A stretch of 12,303 bases of DNA from the NCBI GenBank assembly GCA_018652925.1, contig JABIBH010000404.1, positions 1-12,303 on the forward strand. The letters are read 5' to 3'. This document shows, in pieces, positions 6,101-12,303 of this stretch. The stretch comes from a bacterium. GTDB taxonomy: Bacteria; Krumholzibacteriota; Krumholzibacteriia; LZORAL124-64-63. Under the pieces are notes generated by a model that was not told the DNA's origin, made no database searches, and worked only from the letters and a program-made list of their open reading frames with translations. The translations under genes were made by a program, and so were the position numbers. Positions within the stretch are counted from its first letter, which is position 1. Each line of letters begins with the position of its first letter.

Positions 6101-7234
6101 CTACCCCTGGACCGGTGGCCATAATGCACCAGCAATTGTGTCAAATTTAGCGCCGGTAACAGCCCGCAAACCTGCAGGAATACCTCTGAACCATAGATGT
6201 CCCAAAAGAGCAAAATCAACTGCTTCTCTGCTATCGACAGTAACTTTGCTTTCATGGAGATCATCAATACTGAACAGTGGCATCTGCAAGTGGGCACTTA
6301 GTCTGGAAATCAGCAACTTATTATGCCAGCCACCACCAGAAACATATATCTTATCAGCATCCTTTTCATTCAAAATCACTGAGATATGCAATGCTGTTGC
6401 TTCTGTTGCAGCTGCCAGCATATCGGCAAGATCAGAACGTTCCGGTTTCCAAAGTGACAGCAACTGTGCACCAACAGCATCTTTGTGCAGACTGGATCCA
6501 TCTACTGCAGCTTCAATCAATACCAGCAAGCTCTGAACATCCCCTGGATTAATTGAACCACTGGTACCAACAGTACCACCAGCATCATACCTGGATTGAT
6601 TATTCTGTTGCCAAATTCCATCGAGCAACGCATTCGCTGGTCCGATATCAAAAGCCTCCACGCCGGAGCTTGTCAGCAGTGTAGCATTGGCCACGCCACC
6701 TAGATTCAGAATAATTACCGGCGATGGGCCGCTTCTCAACAGTTGATCACATATTGGAAGTATCGGCGCACCCTGTCCCCCGGCCGAAACATCGGCCAAA
6801 CGTAGATTACCCACAGTCCAAAGACCTGTCCTATTGGCAATAGTTGCAGGATTACCAAGCTGCATAGTTCCAAGGTTGCCCAGGTGAGCAACTGTTTGCC
6901 CATGGGTTACAACATAGTCAGGAACTGTTGGATATTTTTGAATCATCTGAGCCACAGCATCAGCAAAACAGTTGGAGAGTTGGTGTTCAAGATTTGCAAG
7001 ATCAGATGCAGACACTGGTTCCCCAGCAGATACTTTCAATAATTGTTCTCTGATTGCTTCAGGATATTCGTAACAAATGAAACCGGATTCTTCGACTTTA
7101 TAATCAAGATTATTCCAACTGAACTTTACTATCGCTACATCAATTCCATCACAGCTTGTGCCACTGGATACCCCCACACCAACAACACTACCTTCATCAG
7201 GAACCTGGTTGAGATGCTCTGGCAGATTTTTCAT
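6101..7234 (-). CDS. anmK: 1,6-anhydro-N-acetylmuramic acid kinase AnmK
   Basis: AnmK is a cytosolic kinase that hydrolyses the 1,6-anhydro bond of anhydro-MurNAc and phosphorylates it in one step, giving MurNAc-6-phosphate. At 377 residues it is close to the 369 of the E. coli protein. SGTSCDGID at 24-32 is the family phosphate-binding signature. GQTVAHLG, GGQGAPILP, LNLGGVAN and FDIGPANALLD follow in the expected order; D196 in the last is the aspartate of the FDTGPGN motif, the likely catalytic region. VSGGGWHNKLL near 295-305 corresponds to the C-terminal CGGG nucleotide-site segment. The FDTGPGN glycine is alanine (A200), and the PKSTGRE segment of E. coli AnmK is replaced by KDAVGAQ around 251-257. 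The ATG overlaps the murQ stop by ATGA and the SpoIID-like gene follows 2 nt after its stop. The family is certain; activity is probable. Confidence 0.95.
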   Translation of the reverse strand: MKNLPEHLNQVPDEGSVVGVGVSSGTSCDGIDVAIVKFSWNNLDYKVEESGFICYEYPEAIREQLLKVSAGEPVSASDLANLEHQLSNCFADAVAQMIQKYPTVPDYVVTHGQTVAHLGNLGTMQLGNPATIANRTGLWTVGNLRLADVSAGGQGAPILPICDQLLRSGPSPVIILNLGGVANATLLTSSGVEAFDIGPANALLDGIWQQNNQSRYDAGGTVGTSGSINPGDVQSLLVLIEAAVDGSSLHKDAVGAQLLSLWKPERSDLADMLAAATEATALHISVILNEKDADKIYVSGGGWHNKLLISRLSAHLQMPLFSIDDLHESKVTVDSREAVDFALLGHLWFRGIPAGLRAVTGAKFDTIAGALWPPVQG

Positions 7235-8148
7235 TCCAATGTCTCCAGAACTTTTCGCAGATGACCACTACAAGCAGCCAGTTCCTTTTCTGCTTCTGCC
7301 AGACCGATATTTTTCCGCAACATCACTACAGCTGTTTTTACATTTCCAAACGATTTTTCAAGCGCAGTTTTTGCATCGATGTATTCTACATCTCCAAGAC
7401 TCATTACCAGTTGAGTTGCTCTTTCTTCAAGCTTGGCACTGGTCATTTTCATATCGACCATCAGATTTCCAAAAACTTTACCCGACAGCACCATTACCGT
7501 TGTTGAAAACATTGTCAGCATCATCTTCTGAGCAAGTGCTGCTTTCATTCTGGTAGAGCCTGTAATTGCTTCAGAACCGGTCTCGGCCACAATTAGATGA
7601 TCCAGCCATGACATCGGATTGACTGGTTGATTGCACACCAAATAACCGGTAAGAGCTCCTCTGGAATGAGCTTCCTGCAGTCCCGCAATTGCAAAAGGAG
7701 TCCTGAAACTTGCACTGATTCCAATCACAGAATCTTTGCCGCAAACATCAAGCTGCTTGACAGCATTCACTGCATCTTCAGGTTTATCTTCAGCGCCTTC
7801 TCGGGACAAAAACACCGATTCCTTGCCGCCAGCAATAACGCCAACAGCTCTTTCGGGATCCGTTGAATAAGTAGGAGGTAATTCTGCTGCATCAAGCACT
7901 CCAAGTCTACCACTTGTCCCAGCACCAACATAAATAATCCGCCCACCACTTTGCCATCGATCAGCAACATCTGAGGCCAACTCTGACAATGCGGGAATAA
8001 TTGAATTAACGGCATCAAATGCCACTCTGTCCTGCAAGTGAATCAACTTCATAATTGACTCTGAATCAACCAGGTCGATTTCTTCAGTCGCTTCATTAGA
8101 CTGTTCTGTTGTCAACGATTGCAACAACTTATGCAATTCCTGACTCAA
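7231..8148 (-). CDS. murQ: N-acetylmuramic acid 6-phosphate etherase MurQ
   Basis: MurQ is a cytosolic SIS-fold etherase that splits D-lactate from MurNAc-6-phosphate, giving GlcNAc-6-phosphate for re-use. The 305-residue protein matches family length (298 in E. coli) and order. EQSNEATEEIDL is near the N-terminus, and GAGTSGRLGVLDAAELPPTY (75-94) is the SIS phosphosugar site with E89, matching catalytic E83 of E. coli. EGAED (117-121) has E120, matching E114. TGSTRMKA is at 196-203, and SGKVFGNLMVDM follows. The segment written SGRTPY in most members is SFRTPF (147-152). The start is TTG at 8148 and overlaps the upstream peptidase stop as TTGA; no in-frame ATG occurs before residue 33, beyond conserved sequence. 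Its ribosome site is weak (GGTGGTGA), so translation probably depends on coupling to the peptidase gene. It overlaps anmK by 4 nt. Confidence 0.96.
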   Translation of the reverse strand: MSQELHKLLQSLTTEQSNEATEEIDLVDSESIMKLIHLQDRVAFDAVNSIIPALSELASDVADRWQSGGRIIYVGAGTSGRLGVLDAAELPPTYSTDPERAVGVIAGGKESVFLSREGAEDKPEDAVNAVKQLDVCGKDSVIGISASFRTPFAIAGLQEAHSRGALTGYLVCNQPVNPMSWLDHLIVAETGSEAITGSTRMKAALAQKMMLTMFSTTVMVLSGKVFGNLMVDMKMTSAKLEERATQLVMSLGDVEYIDAKTALEKSFGNVKTAVVMLRKNIGLAEAEKELAACSGHLRKVLETLE

Positions 8149-11100
8149 TGCATCACCACCAGTTTTTGCATTTCGCTGGCTACACCATTGAAAAGTTCCG
8201 CTCGATAGAGGTAAACTCCATTGGCAATTGCATCACCTTTGCTATCACGACCGTCCCACGAAATCACAACAGATTCAGCATCGTTTCCTGGAGCTGAAAA
8301 TGACAATGCTGCAATTTGATTACCAGCTACATCCCAGACAACAATTCTGCCATCTGCTGACAGATCGGCGGAGTGAAATACAAATCTTGTAGTACCTGAT
8401 GTTGGGTTTGGGAATGCGCCAATTCCTGGAAGAACTGACGGATTATTATTATCAAAATATTCAATAATCATCTCAGTAGCATAGCCATCAATCGACAAAA
8501 TCACTGACCGGTCATTTGCTTCAGCCAGCAAAGGAAGTTCAACATCAAAGTTGAACTCCACTGTATGACCATCAACTCTCGTAATGTTATCGTTACTCAA
8601 CAACAAGTTTTGGCCTGTGAGTTGAAACTCGGCATCTTCAGAAACCCAGGCAGCAACAGTAGCCTGACCGTTGAAATCCAGAACGGATCCTTCAGGTATT
8701 GAAAACCCTTCCGGGTCAAATTGCTCACCAGCAAGTGTCAGATAGTGAGATACAGGAAAACTCAACGTAAATGTTGAGTGCTCAAAACTATCTGCAGCAT
8801 CTGCACTGTCGTATACATCAATAATAACTTCATGGTCATATGGTTTTACTGGCAGATTAAATTCCCAGGTCCTTATCTGATCGCTTTGGCTACTGACTGT
8901 GAAGTGACCATTGGTTGTACCAAACACTGCGTCGTGGAAAATAGTATCAGGTGTAGTCTCAATCATATATTCAGACAGGTCTTCACCCTGAGAATCAGAG
9001 ATGTAAATCCTGTCAACTCCAGCCTCATCTGCTGCAACTAGTTCTAGAGTAATCTCATTCGATTGATCAACAGAAATCTGCTGACCATCATTTAACGGCT
9101 GGCCATCCTGGGTGACATACAAATCTGGTGAACCACAATCAACGATCATCAAAGGATCACCAAGCAGACAAAATTGAGCTATCAATTTCCGATAATTTGA
9201 ATACGTAGGATGAAGCGCAATGAATTCAGCATCAGATGCTTGCAACAGTTGGCCAAGCATCCACTTACTACTTTGTCCTGCACTTTTAGGAGGTTTGTTC
9301 ATCCATATATCCGTCAATACCCTGCTATAAGCACCATTCGACCCTGAAAATTCATACCCACTGCTTGCATAAGTAGCTACAGCCCCACTGCCATCTAGGA
9401 ACAGCATTTTCTCTGCAAGTGAAGGCAGACCAGTAGTCATATCGGCAGCATCTTTTGCCCAGGTACTTATATGACATCCAAAACCAAAGAATATCCATGG
9501 CTTGTTATTGTTATTCATATCCGAAGTATCAACCCTGATTCTTGCTACAGGTGTATCCTGAATTATATACTCATGGGCCAATACATAATCGTTTGCATGT
9601 CCCTGGTATCGGAATACCGATGCTCCTGCATCAATACGATCAAACAAACCAGAGTACACATATTGGTAAGTATAATCCCGGAAATCCGATGCATCTCTGA
9701 CTAGCGAACCTGGTGGATCCACAAGTGGTCCTAAAGTATCTTCCATGAAGACTCTAACCGAATCCAGCTTACTTCCTGCAACATATGACCATTGCTGAGC
9801 TGCATATCTTTCTTCCTCTTCAAAAACATCTTCAGATTCAATGTAAAAAGTGTCTGAAGAATAGTCACCATAACCGCTTGACCAGGCATCGTCTGCCAGA
9901 AACAAGCCTCTCTTCTTCCAGGCAGCATCCGAAGGTGCAGTCTCAAAAGCAATTACCTTATCAGTCATTGTTGTCAACTGGTCAGGTGAATTACAAGGGA
10001 ATCTGCCAATTAGTATCTCTGCAGGAGAGCCTGTATCATATGGGAAATTTTCACCAGGCTCTGCAACAACAAACCATTTATCTGATGGTAGCATCTCGTT
10101 AGAATATGAACCATGAGTCCAGCAATGCCATCGAGATGGAACCCAGTCTCGTAAGTTAGTGTCACCCAAAGACCTGACGTTTTCATTGGCATCACCAACC
10201 AGTTGCACAGCCCAGGCACCATTTTGATTTTTTGCGAATTGAATTGCTCGCCTGATTGCTTCAGGAGTTTTAACACCACCACTAAACCAATCATAAACAG
10301 AATGAACATCCATAACCTGAATTACAAGATCTCCTCCTGACATATCGATTCTGTGTTGCACCCAAGGCTCAAGAGCAGTAGAAAAGTTCGGATGTGTAAT
10401 TACAAAAAGATCTACTTCAGATGGAAATAGAGTTGGGTCTACAGGGTTTTCAATTACGCTGGCCCTGTTATATGAAAACGGGAAAATTGCGTTAGCAGGA
10501 TCACCGCCAACAACATAATATACTGATGATTCGCCACCCTGATTATCAGCATTTATTGAAACTTTGAAATTGTCTCCATCAGGTAAGATGTTACTTGTGT
10601 CAAGTTCAACATTAATTGGATTATGTGGATCAGTCAGTTCAAACAAGGAAATTCGGTCATTCACAAAGCCAGTTAATTCAACAGGAACAATACCAACTTC
10701 AGTTCCGCAGTTGAAATCAAGTCTGTCACCAATTACCTCAAACCTGGCATCATATTCAACTGTGAATTTATTAAGATAAGCTGAAATCGAATTGATACCT
10801 AAGCGGTTACACTTCAGCCTTAATCCCGAGACTAATAAATCAGATGAGAGCACAGCTCCTGAATCATATTGAGTGCCCGATTGGACAACATTTCTGGTAC
10901 TCAAAGGAGTGCCTTCACTCCCATCACCAAACCAAATTTCAATTTGTCGAGGCGTGCTGGCAAATGAAAACAGCTCTGCAGTCAACCTGACATTCCCAAC
11001 ACTTTCTACAGGATTATACACAGGAATAGACACATTGACCTCTGAATCAGATCTGGCATTCCACCTGTTTCTGTCTACATTCCGATTATAAGGTCGGTAT

Positions 11101-12284
11101 GCGTATGCATTATCCTCGTGCATTAATTCAACTCGACGGTAACTTGCAAGAGGATCTCCTGTTGCAGAGTTTAGCGAAACGTTCTCCATCCTTGCCCATG
11201 ATTCATCAGGATCAGAAGCTGACAGATAATAAATATTACCGCTGTTGACTGGGTCACTTGTTGTGGGGTTGTAAGTTTCCAGAGGATCTCCTGCATCGGG
11301 ATCATCACGAAGCCTCAGCCCAAAAAACACAAAATAGTCGTCACCATCAAATGCATTTCCATCGCCAACCATTTTTATCGGTACTTCAATTTCAGTATAA
11401 CTTTCTGGAGTTGCTTCATTGTATCTTCGCTGATATAACCTGATCTGGTTTTCCATCAATCCAGGGACATCAAGCAATCCATAGTTTTTCAAGCTACTTG
11501 CTGTAACACGATGCAATCTGCTGTCTGTAACTGGAAGCCTTACTTCAGGAGCCAGAAGATTTCTGCTTGAATAACCTGTTGGGACTCTTGCAGTTGACAA
11601 TCCTGACTGATCAAGCAGTTCAGGGTTGATGAACATCGATGAGAATTGTGCATCTCCCGATGTAGAATATGATTCGTCTGCTAGGTTTGACTCTTTGAAT
11701 CTTATCTCATAAACGCCAGATACAAGTTTTGCTCTTGCATATCCATCAACCGACACATCAAGTGGAACAATTGTAAGTGGCTGAATCAATCGGCCACGCC
11801 ATTTGACCGGTTCACCTAACTTGACTCCCGATACAAGACTTTGGCCTTTTCTTGTTGATGGCTCAAAGAGCATTCCATTAACAGGCAGTTCTCCTGGCAA
11901 CAATAATTCCTGCCCAAGCCAGTTTTCCCCATCCCCACCTTCTCTCATGACTGGGGTTGCATTGGGAGTGACCAGAAATCTATGAACAGGTTTCCAGGTA
12001 GAACTTACTTCTGTAAGTATTGCTTTCTTGCCATCAGGGATAACAATCCATCGACCGGCTACTGGTAACGATGGTTCTTTAGGCAAACCACCCGGAACAA
12101 AACCACTGATTGAAGGCTTATTGAGGACAATCCCGTTTTTGCTACTTTGGTCCCATTCAATTTCCGGGGCAGTAACAACTAACCGTAGTAATTCATTACT
12201 GGATTCAGTAACAACAACCTGGGCTGTCAATCCAGAAGCAACAAAAATGGTGAGGAATAGTATTGAAAAGATTATCCGCGACAT
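8145..12284 (-). CDS. Large secreted C25-family (gingipain/PorU-like) cysteine peptidase with type IX-style C-terminal domain
   Basis: This 1,379-residue protein begins with a Sec signal of about 21 residues (hydrophobic core, likely cut near LTA|Q). Residues 25-620 are strand-rich. They include a GLPKEPSLPVAGRWIVIPDG segment typical of the N-terminus of C25 proteins, and a TASSLKNYG...NQIRLYQRR stretch like the β-domain before the catalytic region in PorU-type proteins. The C25 domain spans about 624-1050: VITHP at the start, LVGDAN near 698, AEILIGRFP, YQGHAND with H896 and FGFGCHISTW with C937 as the likely catalytic pair, and a closing LLGDP (D1043). Ig-like β-domains follow, then a FlgD-like domain (1291-1379) with FPNPTSG, WDGRDSKGDAIANGVYLYR and KLVV, the pattern of type IX sorting domains. 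The protein is probably exported and cell-surface or extracellular. The start has AAGGGG 9 nt upstream. The stop overlaps murQ by 4 nt, making it the first visible gene of the operon; its promoter lies outside the window. Whether it is a degradative peptidase or a sortase is open. Confidence 0.9.
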   Translation of the reverse strand: MSRIIFSILFLTIFVASGLTAQVVVTESSNELLRLVVTAPEIEWDQSSKNGIVLNKPSISGFVPGGLPKEPSLPVAGRWIVIPDGKKAILTEVSSTWKPVHRFLVTPNATPVMREGGDGENWLGQELLLPGELPVNGMLFEPSTRKGQSLVSGVKLGEPVKWRGRLIQPLTIVPLDVSVDGYARAKLVSGVYEIRFKESNLADESYSTSGDAQFSSMFINPELLDQSGLSTARVPTGYSSRNLLAPEVRLPVTDSRLHRVTASSLKNYGLLDVPGLMENQIRLYQRRYNEATPESYTEIEVPIKMVGDGNAFDGDDYFVFFGLRLRDDPDAGDPLETYNPTTSDPVNSGNIYYLSASDPDESWARMENVSLNSATGDPLASYRRVELMHEDNAYAYRPYNRNVDRNRWNARSDSEVNVSIPVYNPVESVGNVRLTAELFSFASTPRQIEIWFGDGSEGTPLSTRNVVQSGTQYDSGAVLSSDLLVSGLRLKCNRLGINSISAYLNKFTVEYDARFEVIGDRLDFNCGTEVGIVPVELTGFVNDRISLFELTDPHNPINVELDTSNILPDGDNFKVSINADNQGGESSVYYVVGGDPANAIFPFSYNRASVIENPVDPTLFPSEVDLFVITHPNFSTALEPWVQHRIDMSGGDLVIQVMDVHSVYDWFSGGVKTPEAIRRAIQFAKNQNGAWAVQLVGDANENVRSLGDTNLRDWVPSRWHCWTHGSYSNEMLPSDKWFVVAEPGENFPYDTGSPAEILIGRFPCNSPDQLTTMTDKVIAFETAPSDAAWKKRGLFLADDAWSSGYGDYSSDTFYIESEDVFEEEERYAAQQWSYVAGSKLDSVRVFMEDTLGPLVDPPGSLVRDASDFRDYTYQYVYSGLFDRIDAGASVFRYQGHANDYVLAHEYIIQDTPVARIRVDTSDMNNNNKPWIFFGFGCHISTWAKDAADMTTGLPSLAEKMLFLDGSGAVATYASSGYEFSGSNGAYSRVLTDIWMNKPPKSAGQSSKWMLGQLLQASDAEFIALHPTYSNYRKLIAQFCLLGDPLMIVDCGSPDLYVTQDGQPLNDGQQISVDQSNEITLELVAADEAGVDRIYISDSQGEDLSEYMIETTPDTIFHDAVFGTTNGHFTVSSQSDQIRTWEFNLPVKPYDHEVIIDVYDSADAADSFEHSTFTLSFPVSHYLTLAGEQFDPEGFSIPEGSVLDFNGQATVAAWVSEDAEFQLTGQNLLLSNDNITRVDGHTVEFNFDVELPLLAEANDRSVILSIDGYATEMIIEYFDNNNPSVLPGIGAFPNPTSGTTRFVFHSADLSADGRIVVWDVAGNQIAALSFSAPGNDAESVVISWDGRDSKGDAIANGVYLYRAELFNGVASEMQKLVVMH

Positions 12285-12303
12285 TGAGTAAAACCCCTTG
12301 AAC

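Noticed and set aside
6099..6122. An upstream in-frame ATG for the SpoIID-like gene inside anmK
   Set aside because: The ATG at 6098 has an AGGGG site at proper spacing and gives a clean signal peptide; the longer form adds eight residues before it.
6138..7556. Plus-strand frames of up to 132 codons opposite anmK and murQ
   Set aside because: They lie opposite strongly conserved enzymes, have no ribosome sites and show no recognisable domain. They are shadows of the real genes.
9785..10102. A 105-codon plus-strand frame inside the C25 peptidase gene
   Set aside because: Its composition is biased (rich in Gln, His and Ser) and it has no ribosome site. The opposite strand carries an uninterrupted recognisable catalytic domain.
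1..12303. Mobile elements, CRISPR arrays, toxin-antitoxin pairs or defence genes
   Set aside because: I saw no transposase or integrase motifs, no regularly spaced direct repeats and no defence domains. Composition and gene packing are uniform.

Overview
The window looks like a chromosomal segment from a diderm bacterium of the FCB (Fibrobacteres–Chlorobi–Bacteroidetes) superphylum or a neighbouring candidate phylum. This rests on three things seen in the sequence: a very large secreted C25 (gingipain/PorU-type) peptidase ending in a FlgD-like, type IX-style C-terminal domain; an M49-like lipoprotein with a five-residue HEMSH zinc motif, a variant known from Caldithrix; and several Sec and lipoprotein signal peptides. 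The phylum cannot be fixed from the sequence alone. Base composition is moderately AT-rich and even throughout. I see no insertion sequence, prophage, CRISPR array or integration scar.

Left part (1-4600). The minus strand carries the 5' part of queC preceded immediately by queE, two genes of preQ0/queuosine synthesis. Diverging from queE is a plus-strand lipoprotein gene (900-2060) of unrecognised family, which may be a peptidase-like protein that has lost its zinc site. It converges through a shared hairpin on an M49-like zinc peptidase lipoprotein (2105-3730, minus). Next, also on minus, is a small secreted protein (3854-4372) with its own clear promoter, a structured leader and a terminator.

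Right part (4580-12303), all minus strand. In transcription order: the 1,379-residue C25 peptidase, murQ, anmK, a SpoIID/LytB-type lipoprotein, then tRNA-Asp(GUC). The four protein genes are packed with 4-nt overlaps or a 2-nt gap, so they are probably one operon. The last three make a coherent peptidoglycan-recycling set. A SpoIID-type lytic transglycosylase would release anhydro-MurNAc ends from denuded glycan, AnmK would phosphorylate anhydro-MurNAc to MurNAc-6-phosphate, and MurQ would remove the lactyl ether to give GlcNAc-6-phosphate. The tRNA has its own near-consensus promoter, but there is no terminator between it and the operon, so it may also be cut from the operon transcript.

No clearly new defence or mobile system is visible. 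The most interesting points are the recycling operon coupled to a giant secreted peptidase, two facing peptidase-like lipoproteins (one apparently inactive), motif departures in MurQ and AnmK, and an inverted repeat over the promoter of the small secreted protein.
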